64,000 bases of DNA from Gammaproteobacteria bacterium (GTDB lineage: Bacteria; Pseudomonadota; Gammaproteobacteria; Xanthomonadales; Wenzhouxiangellaceae): assembly GCA_018819105.1 (NCBI GenBank), contig JAHJQV010000005.1:43430-107429 (forward strand), in the 5' to 3' direction. The translations under genes were made by a program, and so were the position numbers. Below, piece by piece: positions 10,116 through 17,933 of the stretch (position 1 is its first letter; each line of letters opens with the position of its first letter). Below the pieces are notes generated by a model. That model was not told the origin of the DNA, searched no databases, and worked only from the letters and a program-made list of their open reading frames with translations.

Positions 10116-10124
10116 GCAGCTTTC

Positions 10125-11717
10125 ATGCAGAGATACCGTGCCATGGCCGCCATGTTTGCAGGCATTGCCATCACAGGTGTTGCCATCACAGATATTGTGC
10201 GTGCCGGCAGTCTGGTGCAGACCGCAGCACTTGCCGCTGCTGCGCCGATACAGTTTGCCGATGTGACCGTCAGTGCCGGCATCGCGCAGCCGCACACCGG
10301 CACTTATTTTATTACCGGACAGGCCTGGGGCGATGTCGACAACGATGGCTGGATTGACCTGTATCTGACCACTGCTCAGGGTGCCAACACTTTGTATCGC
10401 AATCGTGGCGATGGCACTTTCGCTGTTTCTGCCTACGCAGACCAGGTTGCCCTGGCAGACCGCGACAGTGGTGGCGTCACCTTTGTTGATTTTGATAATG
10501 ATGGCTGGCTGGATTTGCTGGTGCTCAATGATGGGCATGATGTGCTGCTCCGCAACACCGGATCAGGTTTTATCGATGTCACTGCCAGCGTTGGGCTGGA
10601 TGCACACCAGGGGCGTGGGGAATCCGCAGCCTGGGCCGATTTCAATCGTGATGGCTATCTTGATCTGTACATCGTCAACTGGTTTGATGAAGATGAGAGC
10701 AATCCAAACCGCCAGGACAGACTGTATCTGAATCAGCAGGGTAAATCCTTTATTGACGTGTCCACTGTGCTGGACCCTGTCATCATGTCTCGGCCGGGGT
10801 TTGCCGCAGTGTTCGTGGACTTTGATCGTGACAGTGATCAGGATCTGTATGTGGTGAATGACAAGCTGTTCGGCAATGTACTCTGGCGCAATGATGGGCC
10901 CGGTTGCGGAGTCTGGTGCTTTACCGACGTATCTGCCATAACGGGAGCCCAGCGGCCCGCTTACGCCATGGGTGTCGCTGTCGCCGACTACGATCTCGAC
11001 AGCGATTATGATCTGTATTTCTCCAGCATCGGTGAATCGATTCTGCTGCAGAATCAGCTCGATCAGGGACAGCCAGCATTCATTGACGTGGCAGCCGATA
11101 CCGGTGTGTTCACCACCGCGGTGAGCTGGGGCACATTCTTTGCCGATTTTGACAACGACGGTCACGAAGATCTTTATCTCGCCACTGCAAATGCTGATCC
11201 GGCACAGTCGGACCGCCTCTATCACAATCTGGGTCAGGGACAGTTTGCGGATGTTTCGGTTGCATCGGGCGCTTCCAATCCGTCCACCACCATCGGCGCT
11301 GCCTATGCCGATTATGACGGCGATGGCAGAATGGATTTTGTGGCGGGCAACTTCAATCAGGGTTACCGTTTGTATCGCAACATCAGCGAGTCAGCAGACC
11401 AGCACTGGCTGAGTGTGGACGTGGAGGCAGCGGGACGGTTTGATGCCGCCGCAGTGGGCACTGAAGTCGTGCTGTACCTGGACGATGGCGCCAACATCAG
11501 GCGCCATCGTCATCTGGGCTCCAGCATTGGTGGCAACCATCAGCCAGCATTACATTTCGGCCTTGGGCAGCGGCTCGTGACGCAACTGGAAGTCATCTGG
11601 CCAGATGGCAGCAAACAAACCCATGAAGTGACCGCGAACAATACCAGTCTGACGTATCGCTACAGTCCGGAACAGGCCATTTTCAGTGATGGTTTTGAAG
11701 CGGCCACAATGCAGTGA
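10125..11717 (+). CDS. secreted FG-GAP/VCBS repeat protein with ASPIC/UnbV domain
   Basis: 530 residues with an N-terminal hydrophobic segment (signal peptide or anchor). About seven FG-GAP repeats follow, each with an acidic calcium-binding-type loop, for example DVDNDGWIDLYL, DFDNDGWLDLLV, DFNRDGYLDLYI, DYDGDGRMDFVAG; these probably fold as a beta-propeller. The C-terminal region (GTEVVLYLDDG, HLGSSIGGNHQPALHFGLG, VIWPDGSKQ) is the ASPIC/UnbV domain, also known from CRTAC1. The last residues AIFSDGFEAATMQ carry the DGFE tail shared with the protein at 3335. The start lies 9 bases after lysS; ATG 10143 is an alternative. Confidence 0.88.
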   Translation: MQRYRAMAAMFAGIAITGVAITDIVRAGSLVQTAALAAAAPIQFADVTVSAGIAQPHTGTYFITGQAWGDVDNDGWIDLYLTTAQGANTLYRNRGDGTFAVSAYADQVALADRDSGGVTFVDFDNDGWLDLLVLNDGHDVLLRNTGSGFIDVTASVGLDAHQGRGESAAWADFNRDGYLDLYIVNWFDEDESNPNRQDRLYLNQQGKSFIDVSTVLDPVIMSRPGFAAVFVDFDRDSDQDLYVVNDKLFGNVLWRNDGPGCGVWCFTDVSAITGAQRPAYAMGVAVADYDLDSDYDLYFSSIGESILLQNQLDQGQPAFIDVAADTGVFTTAVSWGTFFADFDNDGHEDLYLATANADPAQSDRLYHNLGQGQFADVSVASGASNPSTTIGAAYADYDGDGRMDFVAGNFNQGYRLYRNISESADQHWLSVDVEAAGRFDAAAVGTEVVLYLDDGANIRRHRHLGSSIGGNHQPALHFGLGQRLVTQLEVIWPDGSKQTHEVTANNTSLTYRYSPEQAIFSDGFEAATMQ

Positions 11718-11836
11718 TTGTCAACAGATCGTTAACTGTGCTAGTCTAATGATGGTTGCTGCAAGCAAATGGATTGCGCTGGCAACATTGGTTACAGTGT
11801 TTTTCAACGTATGCGCATATGCGACGGGGTAATCTC

Positions 11837-12709
11837 ATGAATGATCTGACAAAACTTCTGCTGGCGCTGGCCATGTTTGCCGGCGTTGTGCAGGCACAAG
11901 AGCCCAAGGACCCGGCATCGTCTGGCCAGTCTGTGGCACCTTTGTTTGGCGTTGGCGGTGGGCCTGACGCTTTCGGCTACACCTTTACCGACTCATCGGC
12001 TGGCAACTGCGCCTTCCAGTTTATCGACATCAGCGCCACCGGCACCCAGGTGGTCAGTGGCGATGACGCCGGATCGGCACCAATAGCGCTGCAGGGGCCG
12101 TTCAATTTCTATGGAGATGACCTGACCGACATCGTCATGACCTCCAACGGAGCTCTGTCGACCGATCTGACCGACACCGGCGGTGATCTGTCCAATGACT
12201 GTCCATTACCTGTTATACCTAGCACCAGCGGTGGTGCCAGAATCTATCCATTGCATGATGATCTGATTACCAACAATGGCCTGTTTGAATACTTTCCGGT
12301 ATGTCCGCGACCGTCGGATCAGTTCCCCGCTGCCGATCTGGGCTGCCATGTATTCCATTATGACGAATCCACACATTTTGGCGACACCGTGGCTTTTGAC
12401 ACACAGGTCATCCTGTATGACAACAGCTTTGAAATTGTCTTTCAGCATGATGACCGCAATCCGGAAGCGGGCAGTGGTTCCACCACCGGTATCCAGAACG
12501 CGGCCGCTGACATCGGCCTGACTTTTGCCTGTGATGCGGCTGCCAGCATTCCGGCAAACTCGGCCCAGTGTTTCAGGCACCCGACACCGGATGTTGCAGT
12601 GCTGCCACCACCACCGGCCGTGCCGACCATGACGACCTGGGGCATGATTGCCATGGCGCTGGCACTGATGGTGCTGGGCTCGCTGATCATGCGTCGCCGC
12701 GCCAACTGA
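11837..12709 (+). CDS. secreted protein with IPTL-CTERM-like sorting tail
   Basis: 290 residues. ATG 11837 is chosen because the signal peptide begins directly there (MNDLTKLLLALAMFAG, cleavage after VQAQ) with GGGGT upstream. The mature domain (GPFNFYGDDLTDIVMTSNG, YDNSFEIVFQHDDRNPEAG) is a Gly/Asp-rich beta-protein I cannot name. The C-terminus has a proline spacer (VLPPPPAVPT), the motif VPTMTTWG, a hydrophobic helix and the basic end MRRRAN. This matches IPTL-CTERM signals (IPTLSEWG, TM helix, RRR), which are predicted to direct processing at the cell envelope. Confidence 0.78.
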   Translation: MNDLTKLLLALAMFAGVVQAQEPKDPASSGQSVAPLFGVGGGPDAFGYTFTDSSAGNCAFQFIDISATGTQVVSGDDAGSAPIALQGPFNFYGDDLTDIVMTSNGALSTDLTDTGGDLSNDCPLPVIPSTSGGARIYPLHDDLITNNGLFEYFPVCPRPSDQFPAADLGCHVFHYDESTHFGDTVAFDTQVILYDNSFEIVFQHDDRNPEAGSGSTTGIQNAAADIGLTFACDAAASIPANSAQCFRHPTPDVAVLPPPPAVPTMTTWGMIAMALALMVLGSLIMRRRAN

Positions 12710-12734
12710 TTCCGAGTCATTCCGGTAACATCGA

Positions 12735-12760
12735 AGCCCCGCTGCTGGCGGGGCTTTTTT
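12735..12760 (+). terminator. intrinsic terminator
   Basis: AGCCCCGC, loop TGCTG, GCGGGGCT, then a T-run. It closes the transcript of the IPTL-CTERM-like gene. Confidence 0.93.
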
Positions 12761-12822
12761 GTTGGTGAACCATGCTGTCCACAGATGGTATGATGCCGGT
12801 TTTCTGCTGTGATGAATCTTTC

Positions 12823-13401
12823 ATGAGCTGGATCAAGTCCATTCAACCGGCGCAGGCCGATGCGGCACTGGGCAAAACCTATCAGCGCGTGGTTGGTTCG
12901 CGCCAGCAGGTGGACAACGTGCTCGCCGTGCACGCGCTGCGACCTCAGACCCTGCAGGCGCACATGGGCCTGTACCAGGCGGTCATGCACCATGCTGATC
13001 TGCAACTGCCGTTGTGGATGCGTGAGGCGATCGGGGTGCTGGTCAGCCGGCTGAACCGCTGTGACTACTGTGTCGCCCATCATCGTTGCGGATTGAGCGC
13101 CGCAGTGGCCGATGCGCAGCATTTTGCCGCGCTGGATCAGGCCCTGGCGACACCGCGTCCTGGATTGCCGTTTTCGCCACCGCAACAGCTGGCACTGGAG
13201 TACGCGCGCAAGCTCACTGTAACGCCATCTGATGTCAGCGCAAAGGATGTCCAGATGCTGCGCGAAGCCGGCTTCAGCGACGGCGAAATTCTTGAGGTCA
13301 ACCAGGTGGTGGCCTATTTCTGTTATGTCAATCGGGTGGTGCTGGGGCTTGGGGTTGAGCTGGAACCGCCAGCGGCAGCCACATCTCCGGCGCAAGCCTG
13401 A
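12823..13401 (+). CDS. peroxidase-related / AhpD-like (carboxymuconolactone decarboxylase fold) protein
   Basis: 192 residues from ATG 12823 (MSWIKSIQPAQA). A longer in-frame start at 12772 adds unconserved residues. The AhpD redox motif is present: a glutamate, then C-x2-C-x2-HH in NRCDYCVAHHRCGL, followed by the helical half typical of the family (VNQVVAYFCYVNRVVLG). Such proteins use the CxxC pair to reduce peroxides or serve in stress responses. tspO begins 12 bases later, suggesting a two-gene unit. Confidence 0.85.
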   Translation: MSWIKSIQPAQADAALGKTYQRVVGSRQQVDNVLAVHALRPQTLQAHMGLYQAVMHHADLQLPLWMREAIGVLVSRLNRCDYCVAHHRCGLSAAVADAQHFAALDQALATPRPGLPFSPPQQLALEYARKLTVTPSDVSAKDVQMLREAGFSDGEILEVNQVVAYFCYVNRVVLGLGVELEPPAAATSPAQA

Positions 13402-13412
13402 TCCCAGCGAGC

Positions 13413-13904
13413 ATGAACATGAGCAAATCCCTGCGTGACAAACTGATGTTGCTGTTCTTCGTCGTACTGGCGCTGGGGGTGGGCAGTGCTTCCGGTCGCT
13501 ACTTCAGCGCCGGCGACTGGTACGATCACATCAACAAACCTTTCTTCAATCCGCCGGACTGGATTTTTGCACCGGTCTGGACACTGCTGTTTCTGCTCAT
13601 GGGCATTGCCGCCTGGCTGGTCTGGCGCGGTGCGGTGAGCCTGTTCCGTGACCGTGCACTGCTCTGGTGGGGAATACAGCTGGCGCTGAACGTGACCTGG
13701 AGCGCACTGTTTTTCGGACTGCACCGCACCGGTTGGGCAATGGCCGAACTGGCGCTGCTGTGGCTGGCCATTCTGATGACGCTGTTGTACAGCTGGCGCG
13801 TCAACCGTGTGGCCGGCATGCTGTATGTGCCTTATCTGGCCTGGGTCAGCTTCGCCTGGGTTCTCAATGTGGCCATCTGGCGTCTCAATGGCGGCTGGTT
13901 TTGA
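13413..13904 (+). CDS. tspO: TspO/MBR family membrane protein
   Basis: 163 residues with five hydrophobic segments, the TspO layout. Family signatures are KPFFNPPDWIFAPVWTLLF (loop 1 and TM2), NVTWSALFFGLH (TM3-4) and PYLAWVSFAWVLN (TM5). TspO binds tetrapyrroles and affects porphyrin and redox stress responses. It is probably co-transcribed with the AhpD-like gene upstream and convergent with the toxin remnant 16 bases downstream. Confidence 0.93.
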   Translation: MNMSKSLRDKLMLLFFVVLALGVGSASGRYFSAGDWYDHINKPFFNPPDWIFAPVWTLLFLLMGIAAWLVWRGAVSLFRDRALLWWGIQLALNVTWSALFFGLHRTGWAMAELALLWLAILMTLLYSWRVNRVAGMLYVPYLAWVSFAWVLNVAIWRLNGGWF

Positions 13905-13920
13905 CTGTTGGCTTGCCCGC

Positions 13921-14253
13921 TTACTTGACTTTGACAAGACCGAGCTGGATTCTGAGCGCACGCTCTATCTCAGTCAGTTCATGACGGTCGATGCTTCCCA
14001 GGCGCGTGCCCAGACGCTGTTTGGAGACGGTTGCGATCTGATCAGCCATGGCCTTGGCCAGTTTGCCATGGATGTGAACATAGGCTTCGCATGGATACAG
14101 CCGATCAACATTGGAAGTCAACGGAACCATCTGAATGCGGTTCAGTGCTTTGTTCGCAGCGTTGTTGCTGGCGATGACAACAGGTCGGGTTTTTCTGATT
14201 TCCCCACCGATGGCTGGATCAAAACCAATACAGCACACTTCACCACAGCGCAT
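13921..14253 (-). CDS. MazF/PemK-type toxin of a decayed toxin-antitoxin pair
   Basis: 110 residues from ATG 14253. The PemK/MazF family is recognised by FDPAIGGEIRKTRPVVIASN, then QMVPLTSNVDRLYPCEAYV and KAMADQIATVSKQRL. Such toxins are usually mRNA endoribonucleases. Where relatives have G-E-I-W-W near the N-terminus this copy reads G-E-V-C-C, replacing both tryptophans. The start overlaps the end of the antitoxin reading frame by 14 bases and has no ribosome binding site of its own, so translation should depend on the antitoxin, which carries a nonsense codon. Toxin activity is therefore doubtful. Confidence 0.85.
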   Translation of the reverse strand: MRCGEVCCIGFDPAIGGEIRKTRPVVIASNNAANKALNRIQMVPLTSNVDRLYPCEAYVHIHGKLAKAMADQIATVSKQRLGTRLGSIDRHELTEIERALRIQLGLVKVK

Positions 14254-14470
14254 GGTCTGGGGCAGTGAGGGTTTGTTCTGACCAGGCCAATGCTGCAGAT
14301 TCTCGTTCGGAATCCTCGGCCATGGCTGTATAGGCGCTGAGCAATTCCTGCTCCAGCACATGCGGGCGAGCCAGATCTTCAAGAAATCTGCTTATGCGGC
14401 GTGGCCCTACATATTGTTAGAGACCAGCGTAGACTTTTTCAGAAATGGAAATGGTGAGCTTTTTCTGCAT
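14240..14470 (-). pseudogene. antitoxin partner, interrupted by an in-frame stop
   Basis: From ATG 14470 the frame encodes MQKKLTISISEKVYAGL, then TAA at 14417-14419, and continues in the same frame with QYVGPRRISRFLEDLARPHV and on to a TGA at 14240-14242 (76 codons). The halves together match the short antitoxin family paired with this MazF type, in which the interrupted position is usually His or Tyr. One base change from TAC or TAT would create the TAA. No frameshift is involved. Re-initiation downstream or read-through cannot be excluded. Confidence 0.75.
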
Positions 14471-14485
14471 TATACGTACAATGCA
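14466..14485. promoter_or_regulatory. palindromic operator at the antitoxin start
   Basis: TGCATTATACGTACAATGCA pairs with its own reverse complement at 18 of 20 positions and covers the antitoxin start codon. Antitoxins of this kind usually repress their own promoter by binding such palindromes. Confidence 0.5.
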
Positions 14486-14506
14486 CGTGAAACAATTGCC
14501 TGTCAA
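14478..14506 (-). promoter_or_regulatory. possible promoter of the toxin-antitoxin pair
   Basis: On the minus strand TTGACA (14501-14506), a 17-base spacer, then CATTGT. The -10 is weak, and the start site would fall almost on the ATG, implying a very short leader. It overlaps the palindrome. Confidence 0.4.
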
Positions 14507-14521
14507 ATTTGGCAGTGAAGA

Positions 14522-15181
14522 TCAGCGTCCCAGTATGCTTTTCGCCGCCTTGATGGCGCTGGCATCGTCCGGCCGCTCGGGCACTGCCACACCACGCTGC
14601 ACGGCTGGTCGCTGACCGACCCGCTGCAGCCAGCTGGACAGATACTGCAGCCCGTCCAGGCTCACGCCGCTCCAGTTGTGAATGCGTACCCAGGGCCAGG
14701 TGGCGATGTCGGCAATGCTGTAATCTCCGGCCAGGTAGTCGTGCTGGCGCAGATGTGAGTCCATCACTTCGTACAGACGGCGGGTCTCACGCTGATAGCG
14801 CTGAATCGCTGCCGGAATGTGTTGGGGAAAATAACGCGTAAACACATTGGCCTGGCCCTGCATGGGCCCGACGCCACCCATCTGGAACATCAGCCACTGC
14901 ATGACACGCGAACGCGCCTTGCGCTCGCCGGGCAGCAGGCGGCCGGTTTTTTCGGCCAGATAGATGAGGATCGCCCCGGACTCGAACACGGCGAAATCGT
15001 CCGCATCGCGATCAACGATGGCGGGGATGCGGCCGTTCGGGTTGATCGCCAGAAAGGCTGCCGACTTCTGTTCCAGAGTGCCCAGATTGAGCGCATGCAC
15101 ACGGTAATCCAGCCCCAGTTCCTCCAGCATGATGGAGACTTTGTGACCATTGGGTGTGGCGGCGGTAAATAAATCAATCAT
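14522..15181 (-). CDS. glutathione S-transferase family protein (YfcG/YghU-like)
   Basis: 219 residues. ATG 15181 gives [16 protein letters not shown], matching the start of the YfcG group. The thioredoxin-like N-domain has [29 protein letters not shown] and the glutathione-contact motif [15 protein letters not shown]. The helical C-domain has [11 protein letters not shown] and [13 protein letters not shown]. The family acts as disulfide-bond oxidoreductases or transferases using glutathione. It is the last gene of a minus-strand run beginning at erpA. Confidence 0.9.
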   Translation of the reverse strand: MIDLFTAATPNGHKVSIMLEELGLDYRVHALNLGTLEQKSAAFLAINPNGRIPAIVDRDADDFAVFESGAILIYLAEKTGRLLPGERKARSRVMQWLMFQMGGVGPMQGQANVFTRYFPQHIPAAIQRYQRETRRLYEVMDSHLRQHDYLAGDYSIADIATWPWVRIHNWSGVSLDGLQYLSSWLQRVGQRPAVQRGVAVPERPDDASAIKAAKSILGR

Positions 15182-15232
15182 GTCGATCAATCATGTTGGC
15201 GTTGTTCCTGGCTGAATACTGTGGGGCAAAGC

Positions 15233-16525
15233 TCAGTCGAGCATCTTGCCACCGACCATGACAAATTCTGGCTGTTGCAGCAGGCTCACATCCAGCAGCG
15301 GGTTGCCGTTGACGGCGATGATGTCGGCGGCAAAACCGGGCGCGATCTGACCCAGCGTTTCGCTTTGACTCAGCACGCTGGCGGCATGGACGGTGGCGGT
15401 CTGCAGTGCCTCGGCGGCGGGCATGCCGGCCTCGACCATGTACACGAACTCCTGCGCATTGTTGCCGTGGGCGGACACACCGGTGTCGGTGCCAAAGGCG
15501 ATTTTGACACCGCTGCGGTAGGCCTTGGCAAAGGTCTCGGCAATCACCGGGCCAATGCGTGCTGCCTTGTCGCGCACCACTGGTGGAAAATAGCCTTCCT
15601 CCTTTGCCTTGGCGCCGACAAACATGCCGGCACTGATGGTGGGGACATACCAGGTGCCGCGCTGCTTCATCTCGGCGATGATCTCATCGGTCATGAAGGT
15701 GCCGTGCTCGACCGTGGTGATGCCGGCGCGTACCGCGCGCAGCATGCCGTCGGCACCATGCGCATGCGCGGCCACGTGCATGCCATAGTCATTGGCGGTG
15801 GCGACGATGGCGGCCAGTTCCTCGTCGGTGAACTGAGCGTTCTGGCCACTGCTGGCCAGGCTCAGCACGCCGCCGGTGGCGGTGATCTTGATCAGGTCCG
15901 AGCCATCCTTGTAGCGCTGGCGCACGGCTTCACGGGCATCGGCTGCGCTGTTGACCACGCCGTCGCGCGGCCCGGGGGTCTTGTAGTCATTCCATGGCAT
16001 GCCATTGCTGTCGTCACCATGACCACCAGTGCTGGCGATGGTGTTGCCAGCGGCAAAGATTCGCGGCCCGGTGAGTTTGCCGCTGCGGATGGCATTGCGC
16101 AGGGCGATGGTGACGCGGCGGTTGTCGCCCAGGTCACGTACTGTGGTGAAGCCGGCAGCCAGGGTTTTGCGCGCGTTGCTGGCGGCATTGTAGGCGTAGT
16201 CGGCTTCGCTCCAGGTGAAGCGGTGAATGTAGGAACTGGGGCTGAGTTCATCGGACAGATGCACATGCAGATCGATCAGTCCGGGCAGGCAGGTTTGTGC
16301 GCTCAGGTCGATGAGCTCGGTACCATCCGGGCGCTGTCTGGAGACGCTGCCGATGCGACCGTCCTCGATGTGCACAAAGCGTTCGCCCAGCAGTTTGCCG
16401 CTGGCGGCATCGAACAACTGGCCGCAATGCAACACGCTGGCATGCTGCTCGGCGTGTGTGGTCAGCGACAGCAGCAGGCAGAAGGCACCGCTGACGGTGG
16501 ACAGCAATGATGGGGATGTGTGCAT
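15233..16525 (-). CDS. secreted amidohydrolase (imidazolonepropionase/prolidase-like)
   Basis: 430 residues from ATG 16525, preceded by GGAG nine bases upstream. An extension to 16582 is unlikely because the signal peptide (SLLSTVSGAFCLLLSLTTHA) starts at 16525. Metal ligands are visible: HVH in PGLIDLHVHLSD, histidines in HAHGADG and TTVEHGTFM, and an Asp in FGTDTGVSAHG. This subgroup includes Xaa-Pro dipeptidases and amide hydrolases using one or two metal ions; the substrate is not known. It lies 46 bases downstream of the DUF819 gene, which may import or export a related compound (inference). Confidence 0.9.
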   Translation of the reverse strand: MHTSPSLLSTVSGAFCLLLSLTTHAEQHASVLHCGQLFDAASGKLLGERFVHIEDGRIGSVSRQRPDGTELIDLSAQTCLPGLIDLHVHLSDELSPSSYIHRFTWSEADYAYNAASNARKTLAAGFTTVRDLGDNRRVTIALRNAIRSGKLTGPRIFAAGNTIASTGGHGDDSNGMPWNDYKTPGPRDGVVNSAADAREAVRQRYKDGSDLIKITATGGVLSLASSGQNAQFTDEELAAIVATANDYGMHVAAHAHGADGMLRAVRAGITTVEHGTFMTDEIIAEMKQRGTWYVPTISAGMFVGAKAKEEGYFPPVVRDKAARIGPVIAETFAKAYRSGVKIAFGTDTGVSAHGNNAQEFVYMVEAGMPAAEALQTATVHAASVLSQSETLGQIAPGFAADIIAVNGNPLLDVSLLQQPEFVMVGGKMLD

Positions 16526-16571
16526 GTTTGATCGCTCCATGTAAGGCCTGCAGTGTGACCAGCAACGTTGT

Positions 16572-17864
16572 CTATCCGGCACCGATCAGTTGACACAGGC
16601 GACCGGTGAGTATGGCCAGATAGTTGCCCACAGCATAACCGATCAGTGCCATCAGAATCGAGGCCGGCACCAGTGACTGGCGATGATGTGCCGCGACCAC
16701 CGGTGCCGAGGCCGCGCCACCGATGTTGGCGGCCGAGGCGATGGCCAGCGTATGCACATCGACCCGGAACAGTTTCGCTCCAGCCAGAATGAATGCGCCA
16801 TGGATGAAAATCCAGACGTAGGCCGCAGCCACGAACCAGCCGATTGCCCCGAGGTCGCTGTCGGCCAGGTTGGCATGCGCGCCAACGCTGGCAACAAACA
16901 CGTAGATGATGGCCATGGCAATCGGTTGTGCGCCTGGCAGTCTGCTGGCGCGCGTGGTGGACAGCAGCAGGGTGATGCTGGTCACCAGCAGGATGACCCA
17001 GGTGCTTTCAGTGATCACGCGCTGGCCACCGAGACTGATTTCCGGCAATGCTGCGGCCAGCAATACACTGACCCAGGTGGTGCTCAGCGCAATCACCGCC
17101 AGGTACAAAAGCTGCTGCATGCTGGGCGCATGATCGGTTTCGGCCACGGCCAGAGCGGCCTGCTCCATCTGTTCGACCCGACCTGCCGGCACCCTGGCCC
17201 AGCGGTTGAAGCGATCGGCAAAGGCGCGCGACCCCAGCAGCAGCGGCAGCCAGATGATGTACACCATGTTGTCGGCAATTGCTGCCATGGTCATGTGTTC
17301 GGGCTGACCTTCCAGAGCTGCCCAGGCGGCATTCATGTTGCCGGTGCCGCCGATCCAGCTGCCGCTGAGGGTGCCGAAGGCCGGCCACACCGAGGGATCC
17401 AGCACACCGATGCTGATGCCCAGGCTGTAAGCCGCCACGGCACCGACCATGACACCGACGCTGCCGATGAGCATGACGAACACACCTTTGCCCATGATGC
17501 GCACGGCACCGGCCACATCGACCTTGAGCAGCATCAGCGCAATGAACAAAGGCAGGCCGTAGGCGCGCAGGCCATCATAGGCCGGGCTGCTGAACGGGAT
17601 CACGCCGGTATTGCTGAGGATGATCGGTGTGGCATAGATCCACAACAACGGCGGCAAATAGGCGAAGATGCGCCAGCCGCTGGCCTGTTCCAGCCAGAAA
17701 TAAAACGCCGCGATCATCACCAGCGCGGTCATCACGCCCAGCGGGCTGACAATCTGCAGCGGTTGGCTGCCCTGACTGATGCGCATGACTATGACGCCGA
17801 GCAGAAACACGGCCAGGGCAATGGCAGCGGTGCTGCTGATCAGTGTTTGTTTGGACTTGGGCAT
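16572..17864 (-). CDS. DUF819 family integral membrane protein (YjcL-like)
   Basis: 430 residues with about a dozen hydrophobic helices and short loops. Landmarks are SGSWIGGTGNMNAAWAAL (mid-protein, discontinuous-helix-like), AIADNMVYIIWLPLLL, and a near-duplicate late motif SAANIGGAASAPVVAAHH. The repeated GGT/GGA motifs fit an inverted-repeat carrier fold. Function in the family is unproven, with transport suspected. It lies between nudC and the secreted amidohydrolase on the same strand. Confidence 0.88.
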   Translation of the reverse strand: MPKSKQTLISSTAAIALAVFLLGVIVMRISQGSQPLQIVSPLGVMTALVMIAAFYFWLEQASGWRIFAYLPPLLWIYATPIILSNTGVIPFSSPAYDGLRAYGLPLFIALMLLKVDVAGAVRIMGKGVFVMLIGSVGVMVGAVAAYSLGISIGVLDPSVWPAFGTLSGSWIGGTGNMNAAWAALEGQPEHMTMAAIADNMVYIIWLPLLLGSRAFADRFNRWARVPAGRVEQMEQAALAVAETDHAPSMQQLLYLAVIALSTTWVSVLLAAALPEISLGGQRVITESTWVILLVTSITLLLSTTRASRLPGAQPIAMAIIYVFVASVGAHANLADSDLGAIGWFVAAAYVWIFIHGAFILAGAKLFRVDVHTLAIASAANIGGAASAPVVAAHHRQSLVPASILMALIGYAVGNYLAILTGRLCQLIGAG

Positions 17865-17933
17865 GGCTTGGCTATTTCCAGTGGGGCGATCAGACTCTAC
17901 CTGATCCGAACCGGCAATGCCAGCGCCGGACGG

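Noticed and set aside
15221..16510. 429-codon plus-strand ORF opposite the amidohydrolase
   Set aside because: Antisense shadow in GC-rich DNA; His/Gly/Ala-rich with no family motif, while the minus strand has signal peptide and metal motifs.
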